The notes beneath the pieces were generated by a model. That model saw only the letters and a program-made list of their open reading frames with translations. It was not told the origin of the DNA and searched no databases. The translations under genes and the position numbers were made by a program. Source: Mesostigma viride (lineage: Eukaryota > Streptophyta > Mesostigmatophyceae > Mesostigmatales > Mesostigmataceae). Taken from it: a stretch of 64,000 nucleotides of DNA. This document shows, in pieces, positions 21,917 through 30,978 of the stretch (position 1 is the first letter of the stretch; every line of letters starts with the position of its first letter). The stretch covers positions 1 through 64,000 of the forward strand of contig RPFO01001851.1 of assembly GCA_009746045.1 (NCBI GenBank), given 5' to 3'.

Positions 21917-22335
21917 TCGGGGTTCTTTGAACGGAGTTTCTTCTATACGTGAATGCGGGAACAAGAGGCCGCTGGATGAGCGGCTTATAGGTCGCAGTGT
22001 TTACTCGTAGCTGTTTGGCTAGAGCTTTTGTGATTAGTAGATGCAATATAGTGCATGGTTGAAAAATGAATTAAATAAAATGTGCGTTCCGCGCTTGGGT
22101 TGATTATACCCGGGCGGAACGGGGCGTGAGGTGCAGTGCCCCTGAAAAGAACAACCTACGCATTATTTAATACTAGCCGTGCAGATTCGGGATATTCTAC
22201 CCCCGGTCTGTACGGTTAGCGTCTTACTAGCATCCACTAAACATAAGGGTTTAATGACGTCAGTTAGCTAGGGATAAGGGAGGTTTTGCGACTAAAAGCC
22301 GCTCTGGCTGGTTTTGTCGGCCTCTTTCTTTGCTC
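21917..22335 (+). repeat. A1 repeat (419 bp)
   Basis: Essentially identical to 23299-23717; starts TCGGGGTTCTTTGAAC. It contains an imperfect inverted repeat (CGTTCCGC ... GCGGAACG region, about 22085-22122) and a short CCGCT...AGCGG hairpin near the start. Confidence 0.9.
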
Positions 22336-22399
22336 GTTGTCGTTGCGGCGGCAGCCGCAGCTATGGGTGCTGCGGAGCAAAATCCCAAAAGCACTGGTT

Positions 22400-22472
22400 G
22401 CACTGGCCACTTGGCCAGTGGTGAGACTTCCAGTTGTTAACCGGCCAGGCGTAGTTCCTCGCCCGGTTAACT
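22400..22472 (+). other. two perfect hairpins in the element's internal region
   Basis: CACTGGCC (22401-22408) pairs with GGCCAGTG (22413-22420) over a 4-base loop. GTTAACCGG (22436-22444) pairs with CCGGTTAAC (22463-22471). They may be structural signals in the RNA or remnants of another element. The remaining internal sequence (22336-23170) shows no supported gene. Confidence 0.6.
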
Positions 22473-23170
22473 AAAAGAAAAGAAAAAGATTACCTCCGGT
22501 CCGCACCTTTTCCCCAGCTTGGGGTCTTTGGTGGGCCGGATGCCGTGACAGGTGCTCAACTGTCGCTTGGTCGGCCCAGTGCGCGAGCTGGTGCTCCGTA
22601 CCTGGGGATGCTTGCACCCCGGGTTGGAGCCGGATGGCTGGCACTGGCGACCCGTGTCTCGGTCCGCGGCCTGCGGCTTTTTCTTCGGAAATTGCTGCTG
22701 GCCAGCAAACTTTGCAATTGCCTTCCGCCGAGGGGGGGTGGTTGGGGCTGGGGACGGCGATGGGAAAAGCGTCTAAGCTAGAAATTTTTTCCCCACGCAT
22801 AGAAACCTCGGGGGGAATGCGGTCTTGGCTGAACGGACTCTCGTTCAGCCAGGTGCCTGGGGCTGTGGCCTCGGGCATCCGGGCTGGCGGGGCCTGGGCT
22901 AGGTCCACGTTTTTTCTCGAAGCACCCCGGGTCTATGGGGAGACGGCCATAGCGGTACCGACTCGGGGCCCCGAGAGGGGTCATGATAGGCTGGCCGTGC
23001 GCAATCGCAGTGCAAATGCGCTGGGCCTTTTTGGGCCTGGCCATGCATCCACAGCCGCCGGGCACACGCCTCCCGATGTGGGGGGGCTCCCGTTTTGCGG
23101 CAGGGCGGTCACTTGTGACAACGAGCAAGGTGGAGTGCGGCTTCAAGGGAAAGCCAGGGCGGGGGTGATT

Positions 23171-23298
23171 GGGCAACGTACTTCATGAAGGGCCTTGAAC
23201 GGCGTGCCTCCGGGCATGTCAATTAGTGTCACATGTATGCTTCCACTTATTGTTTTAATGAAGATGCTGGTTTTTGTGGGAGCTACGTGGGACATGAA
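23171..23298 (+). repeat. B1 repeat (128 bp)
   Basis: Identical to 23751-23878 as far as I can see; directly abuts A2. It ends GACATGAA. Confidence 0.9.
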
Positions 23299-23717
23299 TC
23301 GGGGTTCTTTGAACGGAGTTTCTTCTATACGTGAATGCGGGAACAAGAGGCCGCTGGATGAGCGGCTTATAGGTCGCAGTGTTTACTCGTAGCTGTTTGG
23401 CTAGAGCTTTTGTGATTAGTAGATGCAATATAGTGCATGGTTGAAAAATGAATTAAATAAAATGTGCGTTCCGCGCTTGGGTTGATTATACCCGGGCGGA
23501 ACGGGGCGTGAGGTGCAGTGCCCCTGAAAAGAACAACCTACGCATTATTTAATACTAGCCGTGCAGATTCGGGATATTCTACCCCCGGTCTGTACGGTTA
23601 GCGTCTTACTAGCATCCACTAAACATAAGGGTTTAATGACGTCAGTTAGCTAGGGATAAGGGAGGTTTTGCGACTAAAAGCCGCTCTGGCTGGTTTTGTC
23701 GGCCTCTTTCTTTGCTC
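23299..23717 (+). repeat. A2 repeat (419 bp)
   Basis: Second copy of A (see 21917-22335), followed by a CCCACCCACCCACCC tract that separates it from B2. Confidence 0.9.
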
Positions 23718-23750
23718 CCCACCCACCCACCCTTGTCTTGGTTGCCTCTA

Positions 23751-23878
23751 GGGCAACGTACTTCATGAAGGGCCTTGAACGGCGTGCCTCCGGGCATGTC
23801 AATTAGTGTCACATGTATGCTTCCACTTATTGTTTTAATGAAGATGCTGGTTTTTGTGGGAGCTACGTGGGACATGAA
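23751..23878 (+). repeat. B2 repeat (128 bp)
   Basis: Second copy of B, forming the right end of the element. LamG coding sequence resumes on the minus strand at 23879. Confidence 0.9.
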
Positions 23879-26800
23879 GGTAACATTGTACCATCTTCCG
23901 GTGACAAACTTAAATGTGTCCGTGGTGTACGCCATCGCGTTGCCTGAACCGATTTCAAGCCTGCCTTCTAGTCCAGTGCTCCCGTTTACGTAACAAAAGT
24001 GACCGTTTCCAGAACCCGTGACGTCCCCATACGCCCAAATAGTCGTCTGATTTGCGCCTGAAAGGCTGTCAAAGTATATGTCTGTGGATATTGTAAAGGC
24101 GTTCAAACCCGCTTGAAATCCCGACCCCAGTGTCACTTGAGCGTAATGAGTGTTTAAACCGGTGTCAATATCGGTTTTCAGCTGCCCTGCCGCCCCTGCG
24201 GTGTTTGTGCTCATGTTCGTGATCGCAAGCGCTTCCGTCTGCGTCCCAGAATTCGCACCTGATAACGCGTTGAAGTTCCATTGACCCACGACAGTAGCGG
24301 GCATGGTAGCCTGAGGATAAACGCCGTTAGACAAGTCCACGATTTCCTGTGCCGTCAATTCGCGATCAAAGATGCGAACACTATCCCACGCTGCGTTCAG
24401 AGCGACTCGGCTGACATCGAACTGGCCGATAGTCAAGTTCGGACTTGAGCTCGTCTGAGACGGAACGTTTACAGTGTTGTTAAGAGAATACTTGACGCCG
24501 TTGATCCAAAGAAAGTAGCGAAGGGACGTGCTAGCCGCCCCTGCTACGTGCGTGAAGATCATCCGGTAGGTCGTGCTCGTTGCGAACGTCTGCTGGCTTT
24601 GGAAAGAAGCGACGCCGCTTCCATTTGTCCCGTTGGAAAGAACGGCCACGTACTCGTGCCGTTTGGGGAGTATACATAAACCCACGAAGTTCCGTCTCCG
24701 TACCTAAAGATCTCAGGGCTTCCGCTTGTAGAAGGAGTCTTAAACGTGACGGAGATCGTCCATGTTGAACCAAGGTTTGGAAGACCCGAGGCGTAACTAG
24801 CTTGGTAGTAGTTTTGCGTCGTGGTGGACGTCGTTAGCACCAGCTGATTGTTCGAGTAGATCATGCCTGTCCCGAACTGCACCATCGCATTAGATGAAGA
24901 GTTTGTCCCACTGCTTGCGAGTGACCCGTTTGTAAACGAGTAATGAGATAAAGACTGTTCTGTACCCACACCACCTGTGACTTCCTGAGTCGAAAAGGCC
25001 TGGTTATAGAAAGATATATTGTCCCACACAGCAGAACTGGTTGTCGAGAACCTTGCGTTCGTCCCGAGTCGCAGTGTTTTGACGCTCAAGTTTTCCAATG
25101 CCAGTGTCTGTTCCGTTTTCAAAGTTTTCTGGTTCCGTCGATCCACAACCTGAACAATGCGTTGTTGGAGGTCGCGTCAGTGGTACGAGATACAGCGATT
25201 GCATACTTTCGGTTGGCCGAAAGTGTCAAGTCGTCTGTACAGGCCACAGTTGCTGAACTGGTCGAGAGTAGCAACTTGCCAGTGTTGTCGATAGCGAGGT
25301 ACACACACGGTGTGCCGATGTTCGGATCACCGTATGCCCATATAACCGTATATTGCGTAACGGATGTCACCGTGAACTCCGTGTAGATGCTGAACGCCGA
25401 GAGTCCCCCGTTGAAGTCGTTACCAAGACTCGCCATCGCATACGAAGCGTTCCCGCCCGCGTCCTCGGCTAGCGTGAGGGCGTTCGAAGTAGGAGATACG
25501 CCGGGGGCAAATGTAAGAGAGTACCCTGACGCGGTTCCCGTATTTGCTCCGGTCGCAGAATCAAAGTTCCACAAGCCCGGGGTGGGAGGGTCGACGTAGA
25601 TGTTTGTGTACCGATCAACTTGCAATTGGTTAAGTTGAGAGTTGAAGAACGCAACGTTGTCCCACTTTGCCGCGCTTCCAAACTTGTAAGCATCGTTTGT
25701 ACCCAATCGAAGTTTCTTCGACGTGATGTTGAGTTGGGTAACTGTCTCATTGGTTGCTAGAAGTTAGGCACTCCGTTGATCCAGACAGTGAAAAGAGAGT
25801 TGTTGTTACTTGCATCCGTTGAACGCGACAAGATGATATTTGTCAACGTGTTTGTCGCGAGCTGGTAGTCCATTATTGGGACCTTTGCCGTGTGAGTTGC
25901 GAGCTCAATCGCTCCTGACGAATGAGCGAGCAGGAAGTAACAGGGAGAGGATCCGGAAGGATCTCCGTATGCCCAAATGACTGTGTACGGCTGGGAATTC
26001 CCCACAAGCGCAAAGTTGCATGCGATTGTGAACGAAGAGAGGCCAGAATTGAACTCAGGGCCCAAAACAACCTCGGCGTAGGTATAGTTGCCCCCAGCGT
26101 CTTCTTGAAGAGACAGAAGAGCGCCAGATGGGGAAACGCCGTTAGAAAACGTCATCACGGCCGATTGATATTCGCCCGTGTTTGAACCGTCGTTCGCGTT
26201 GAAACTCCAAAACCCGCTTGGGGTAGGAGGAGCGTTAGTGACCGCGCCGTTCACAAACGAAATAGCGTGCCCTGATGTTTTTTGGAAAGAATCATCCATG
26301 TACGCAACTAATGCCGATCCTTTATTGGATCCCAAGTCGACCTCGACGAGTTCTCGAAAGGCTCCCGAGTACACATCTGCATCGCGACGAAAATAGATAT
26401 CGTCGATTGAAGAACCGTCTGGTGCATAGATGATGGAATGAGTGTCAGTAGAGTCACCAGCCGCTTTTGTAAGAGGAGAATCGCCCGTCCCTGTGACGGG
26501 TGTCATAAGATTGGTTTCGTCGACAGAAGGAACGATATACCCCTTTTCTGTTTGCTCGTGAGCAAACGTGAGAGGAGTGCGAATTCGCTTCACAGTCGAC
26601 TCTTCAACTCCAATTTTAAGAATGGCGAGGTTAGTGAATTTAAATCCCGATAGATATCTCGCGTTCGTCGGAGAATACGTAGCGAAGTAGAAGTCTGCAT
26701 CGTCGACGAATGACACGGGTCGCAGGAGTGACTGTACCAACAATCCGTTGCAATACAACGACCACGTGTCTGAGATCCGAGTCAAGCATACGCGATTCCA

Positions 26801-28588
26801 AGCGTCTAAACGCAGATAGGATTCGGAAAAGGATGCGTTAGTAGTGAGGCCGTCGATTGTGAGATGAACGCCAGTGTCAACAGAGAAGGACACGGATCCT
26901 CCTGACGTTGGCGGAAAACACCCATAGCTGAAGATGCCGACTCCAGGAATGGGAATCGATGCAGGGAAGAACACATCCAGCAAAATGGTCATGTCGGTCG
27001 TGGAAGGAAACCCCTTTCCTCCGATCGCGGCTTTGAACCCTTCCGAGTCTGCGCTTTGAGGATGGTAAGAGATGACTCTGTCGCTGATCGAGAAATCGTC
27101 TGTGCTAGAAGCCGTTGACATCTTCATCTCTACGCCGGATACACGATCGAACGGGCGATTTCCGTCAAAATCCCAAAACGACTTGACAGATTCGTACGGA
27201 ATTCCCTCCAGATCTCCTCCCTTCGTGTACACTTCGATTGGCTTCAGGTCGCTAAAGTTCCCTCGAGAATCCTTTGCGGCCAAGTACACGGAGTACGGCC
27301 GCCCTTCTAAAAGACCCGGGAAAACAAACTCGTTTGACATTACTGCATCGTTCCCTTGCATCGTGTCTGTTTTTCTCGACAAGAAACCTTCAGGAGAGGT
27401 TTCATTGCCAATAAGAGAGCTCGCAAGGATGTCGGACCTCCTGCCCTGGTAAGCGTGAGCGGCAACAACAAGGTTGTTCTGTTCTGGGTCGACGAAGTCG
27501 TGGCGAACAGAAATGGAGGAGTCAGAGACGGTTGTTGCAGCCGGCTCGGGGTTGGAAGTCGGTGGAGAAAGATCCGATTCGAGGTCGGTCTTGGTACCAG
27601 AAAGAACAATGTTGATTGAAGAGACGGTGTCGGTGACAGTGCCTGAAATAGTAAGTCTCACGCGGACGCTGTAAGGCTTGTTCTTCGCAAGATCGATCTT
27701 CTTGTGATTGGGAAGCGCAATGTTTGAAACCAAAGACCAGCTTCCATTCCACGACATCGCGATCTGGCCTGTAGTAACAATTCTCGAGACCTCGCGTGCG
27801 TGGGAAACCGTCTCCGCCGCTATGTCGCACACTTCCACTTCGACAGCCGCCGTGGTCTGAACCGGCGGGGCAGGAGCGGGAACACCTTGTACGGTCACCC
27901 AAATGGAGTCTATGAATAGATCGGTTTCCGGCTTAAACGCGTATTTTGGAGCTACGTCAGGGTTTGCGAGGAATCCGCTGATGCACGTGTCGAGGAAGGC
28001 TCCCGAAAGCACTTCCGCTCGTGTGATCGAACGCGAGAATGCAGACGATCGAAATTGTCCGCGTTCAGTGACGGAATCTGACACCCATTTGTTTTGAAAC
28101 GCGTCGTAGACGAGTCCCATGCCATCCGCTGCACCTGTCGTGTCAACATTAAAAGAGTCGCGAGCGTCTCAGTTCCCGACCAGCCCGGAAAGAGGTCGGC
28201 GTATGCTTTTGGTACGAGATGATCATTCGGCGCATTGTCGTATTCAAGACGACTCGCAAACGGGAGTCTCAAAAACGAGCGGACTACAAGATCGCCGATA
28301 ATGTTCACGTTCTGCTGAAACTCCCAGACGCCGCCTTCATCGCTCATGTACGGAAGCGCCATGTCTCCGTGATACGTGTAAGCCAGATACCATTGTTCTT
28401 CCATCTTTCTCTCTAGCCGGAGAGAGTGGTTCACGACTCTCAGTCTCCACAAGGAGCCGTCCGCGCCTTCGAGGTTGAGCGCTTTCGCGCGGACGACGCC
28501 GCATTCAGCCATGGTTGTTAAAACATAAACAAAAATTTGCACGCGATATTAACGCGGTAAATTTTTGTGCAAGGATTATGTTATCAGG

Positions 28589-28792
28589 ATGTCCTTTGCG
28601 GAAACTCTTATCAAGCTGGTTCTCTTGCTTTTCGTGATGTATGTCAACGCCGGTCTTGCCCTTGTCCATGCTTCTGAAGACTTGAGCTCTCGAAAAAATA
28701 CGGATCCTAAAGAGTGGATTAAGTTGGTTCTCAAACTTCCGATAGACAAGATACCTGGCATGTTGGAAAAAATTAATTACGACGAAAAGTAA
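28589..28792 (+). CDS. small membrane protein, 67 aa, unknown
   Basis: The ATG at 28589 (MSFAETLIKL) opens a short protein with one N-terminal hydrophobic helix (LIKLVLLLFVMYVNAGLALV) and a charged C-terminus (PKEWIKLVLKLPIDKI). It is divergent from the LamG gene, whose ATG is about 77 bases away, so the AT-rich gap probably holds both promoters. No family recognised. Confidence 0.6.
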   Translation: MSFAETLIKLVLLLFVMYVNAGLALVHASEDLSSRKNTDPKEWIKLVLKLPIDKIPGMLEKINYDEK

Positions 28793-28816
28793 TTTTATTA
28801 CCATAATAAATAAATA

Positions 28817-29113
28817 ATGGACCCCTTTTTACGGATAGCTCTTGTGCTGGTCGTGGTTTTCTTGATTCTCTCGCTGATCGTGAATCTCGCTGGAGAAGAG
28901 CTTGCGAAAAAACTTTGCGAGTGGTTTGGCAAGGAGGACTCTGAAAAGTGCGCAGAACATGTATTCAATGTATTAAATGTAATCGCTTTGCCCCTGTTGG
29001 CCTTGTTCGCTGCTGCAGGGGTGGTCACAAAATGGCAGTCCTATAAGGACCAAAGGACAATTGCTAAAGCCGCTCAACTTAAGTTGAATAAGAGCAAGAC
29101 CGTAAAACCGTGA
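28817..29113 (+). CDS. membrane protein, 98 aa, unknown
   Basis: Starts MDPFLRIAL right after an AATAAATAAATA stretch. Two hydrophobic helices (IALVLVVVFLILSLIVNLA and NVLNVIALPLLALFAAAGVV) flank an acidic loop with two Cys (KLCEWFGKEDSEKC). The C-terminus is Lys-rich. It overlaps the convergent gene at 29079-29429 by 35 bases. Probably a small virion or host-membrane protein. Confidence 0.65.
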   Translation: MDPFLRIALVLVVVFLILSLIVNLAGEELAKKLCEWFGKEDSEKCAEHVFNVLNVIALPLLALFAAAGVVTKWQSYKDQRTIAKAAQLKLNKSKTVKP

Positions 29114-29429
29114 AAAACAAAGAGGGGATCAGTGCAACCCTTTTGATAAGCGCGTTTGCGGCTAAAACAACAGTCAACCACACAAACGCCGTCTGGACCA
29201 TTACATGAACACTCTCGAAGCGGCTCTCGATGATTTCTTTGCAATGAATGGGGTTGGCGTCCCACACGTCCGAAGTCGTGTGTGTCATGGCCGCGCATAT
29301 GTCGCTTTCTGGCATACTCATCCAGAACCCAAATGAGGCAATAGGCGGGCCTTTCATAAACAACTTTCGCAGCGGAGAAGATACACATGCCTCGTAAACA
29401 TATTCCAACGCCCAAAGGGCCCCCTTCAT
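29079..29429 (-). CDS. membrane protein, 116 aa, unknown
   Basis: Starts MKGALWALEYVYEACVSS. The middle is polar with Cys and His (SDICAAMTHTTSDVWDANPIHC) and the C-terminal part hydrophobic (VMVQTAFVWLTVVLAANAL). It overlaps the end of the + strand neighbour. The layout, a Cys-containing ectodomain-like part plus C-terminal anchor, resembles the protein at 40384-40623, but no family is recognised. Confidence 0.55.
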   Translation of the reverse strand: MKGALWALEYVYEACVSSPLRKLFMKGPPIASFGFWMSMPESDICAAMTHTTSDVWDANPIHCKEIIESRFESVHVMVQTAFVWLTVVLAANALIKRVALIPSLFFTVLRSCSYST

Positions 29430-29458
29430 CTGACCTACCTTAATTAATCCTCTGAAAA

Positions 29459-30022
29459 CTATTTGAACTGTATCAAGAATCTCCTTTTCCCGATTTTAGG
29501 GTGAACGATGGAACCAAGGTCCACTGCACGAAAACGCTTTCGCGCTCGCCTGACGACGACGACAACTCTTTCGGGCTCCTTCTTGGCCAAATGATGATGG
29601 CATTTCGGGAGCTCCATTCGAATTGTTTCGATGTTTTCTAGCGCGTACTTGATGACACCGTGAGTAATAGCCCAACGGAAGAAGTTCATTTGACCGAGAG
29701 TCGTCTGCATCGTCCTCGTCCCGTCCGATGACGAGACATTGATCTTCTTCCGCCTTGCAAAAGGGTCGAACATCTTCTTTGAGTAGAAATCTAGATGTTC
29801 GCGGTAAGACATGTAAAGGTTTACAGGCATGCCGTCATCGTCGCTGATGCATTCCACCTGATGCGTCCTGGCAAAGTTCGTGACTAGCCACTCCAGAACC
29901 CTCAGAGAAAGGGCATTCGAGGCCGGTTTCGAGTTTGTGACATCGCCTCGAAGGTCATAGAGCGTGTTGAAGTTCTGGTCGTTCTCGTAAAAACGGAACA
30001 GAGACCTCTCGATGAGGCTCAT
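29459..30022 (-). CDS. conserved NCLDV protein of unknown function
   Basis: 187 residues from the ATG at 30022 (MSLIERSLFRFYEND); the longer open frame upstream is Pro/Arg-rich and overlaps the divergent gene. The segment YSKKMFDPFARRKKINV ... TTLGQMNFFRWAITHGVIKY resembles, from memory, a family found in several giant viruses with a DPFCR...TTIGQLNFFRWAI pattern. The C-terminus is basic (VVVVVRRARKRFR). Function is unknown; a nucleic-acid-binding role would fit the basic tail. It is divergent from the capping-like gene across a gap of about 104 bases. Confidence 0.65.
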   Translation of the reverse strand: MSLIERSLFRFYENDQNFNTLYDLRGDVTNSKPASNALSLRVLEWLVTNFARTHQVECISDDDGMPVNLYMSYREHLDFYSKKMFDPFARRKKINVSSSDGTRTMQTTLGQMNFFRWAITHGVIKYALENIETIRMELPKCHHHLAKKEPERVVVVVRRARKRFRAVDLGSIVHPKIGKRRFLIQFK

Positions 30023-30126
30023 CACTCTGAACTTTAATACACAGCGATCGTTTTGATTTTGGTCTGGAGAACGAACCTCGTTCGTACAGGGAACGATTTT
30101 TTTTTGCAAACGTTTGAATAACCGCA

Positions 30127-30978
30127 ATGGCGATGGAGGAGGGAGAAATCCCTGGCGTCTCGAGGGGATGGTCAAGCCGACGTGCGAATCCTCGAGAGGC
30201 AAGCGACGTCTTAAAAGCCGTCAACGGCGCGTGCTGTACCTGGGACGTTCCAAGACCGTACATCCACTTTGTGACGTCGACCAAAGAACTCGTGGCGGAA
30301 CTCGGAAACGACGCGTATACCATGACCGAGTTTCGCAAGGGGGTGTACGTCCTCCTCGCCCTTGTGAGAGTACGTGGCGGTCGTCCAGTTTGCGCGCTAG
30401 TACACGGGGACCGGACAGTTGACATTATCAAGATGCCAACTTTCAAGACAAAACTTTTCAAAGGAACTGTCGCGGTTGGAATCTTGACTACAGACTTTAT
30501 GAATCGGTCCGTCATATATATACATGACTGTCTGGCTTTCAGTCGCCGAAATTTGAGATCTCGAGATTTTAAATCTAGGCTCGAATACGCGCAAATGATT
30601 GTTTCGATGAACTTTCCTAGTACGGGAAACATGTATTTGCACACATTTATTAAGTGCAGTCCTTTTATGGACATTAGGTCGGGAGACATGGACACGAAAA
30701 ACAATAATGTTCTTTTTATTCCTTCTTCATCTTTCGTTGAACAAGGATACGTGAAGGGTAAGGTACCCGTGCTCCTGGAGAACAAAATCGGTGCAACTAC
30801 CGAAAAGGGGAGCAACCTTCTCAGAAAGTCTAAACTTTGCTCCCTCGCTGACCGCCTGACTTCTGGTTGGCGCGTCTGCCCCGGCTGGACTTCTTGGGGT
30901 CGTACACAATGCGGTACAGCAGGCGTTCCCCCGCCGATGACATGGGGGATTCTTGGATCTGGAGTTTTTTTGTCGTAG
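30127..30978 (+). CDS. nucleotidyltransferase-like protein, probably inactive (capping-enzyme fold)
   Basis: 283 residues. The segment EFRKGVYVLLALVRVRGGRPV, then GTVAVGILTTDFMNRSVIYIHDCLAF and NLRSRDFKSRLEYA, follows the order of an mRNA-capping guanylyltransferase or ligase nucleotidyltransferase domain (KxDG motif, GTVLDGEL, YDCLAFNG, FxxRL). The catalytic KxDG reads EFRKG and the motif III Asp/Glu are missing, so transfer activity is unlikely. It may serve as a structural partner of a capping complex. The last 50 or so codons overlap the convergent primase gene and look non-native, so the true end may be near 30830. The fold call rests on pattern only. Confidence 0.45.
   Translation: MAMEEGEIPGVSRGWSSRRANPREASDVLKAVNGACCTWDVPRPYIHFVTSTKELVAELGNDAYTMTEFRKGVYVLLALVRVRGGRPVCALVHGDRTVDIIKMPTFKTKLFKGTVAVGILTTDFMNRSVIYIHDCLAFSRRNLRSRDFKSRLEYAQMIVSMNFPSTGNMYLHTFIKCSPFMDIRSGDMDTKNNNVLFIPSSSFVEQGYVKGKVPVLLENKIGATTEKGSNLLRKSKLCSLADRLTSGWRVCPGWTSWGRTQCGTAGVPPPMTWGILGSGVFLS

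Larger units (their letters stand above)
21917..23878 (+). mobile_element. 1962-bp split-direct-repeat element (non-autonomous Ngaro/DIRS-like)
   Basis: Order A1 (21917-22335), internal (22336-23170), B1 (23171-23298), A2 (23299-23717), 33-bp C-rich spacer, B2 (23751-23878). The B1/A2 junction (GACATGAA then TCGGGG) reproduces the two outer ends of the element, as expected for split direct repeats copied through a circle. Removing the element joins codon ACC to codon GTG of a LamG module in frame, with no target-site duplication. The internal part encodes no RT or recombinase, so it must have been mobilised in trans. Its first bases match those of the autonomous element at 48210-53446. Confidence 0.85.
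18118..28512 (-). pseudogene. giant LamG-repeat / SPRY surface fibre gene, frameshifted and interrupted
   Basis: A single coding path starts at the ATG at 28512. It runs through an N-terminal anchor (to about 28120, with LVPKAYADL), a beta-rich/fibronectin-like part, about eight concanavalin-A-like LamG modules of roughly 210 residues (about 27.2 to 19.5 kb) and a SPRY-like domain (FYFEFDVTG ... AIDTDAKIWIGRNGTWDN), ending at 18118. LamG modules share GLWNFDSATGANTG, IWAYGDP, SRTTDAT.NN, LWIDG and LGTNARF...WDNV signatures. Frame changes lie near 28120, 25750, 25130, 24670, 20760 and 19180. A retroelement sits inside module 5 (21917-23878). Without it the gene would encode about 2800 residues. 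LamG and SPRY domains bind glycans or proteins, so host-cell attachment is likely. It could instead be several adjacent paralogous genes. Confidence 0.6.

Noticed and set aside
22545-23188. Open frames of up to 184 codons inside the small element
   Set aside because: GC-rich overlapping frames on both strands without any RT, recombinase or Gag feature.
18118-28512. Programmed frameshifting as an explanation for the LamG gene
   Set aside because: Too many shifts at unrelated contexts without slippery sites; indel error or decay is simpler.
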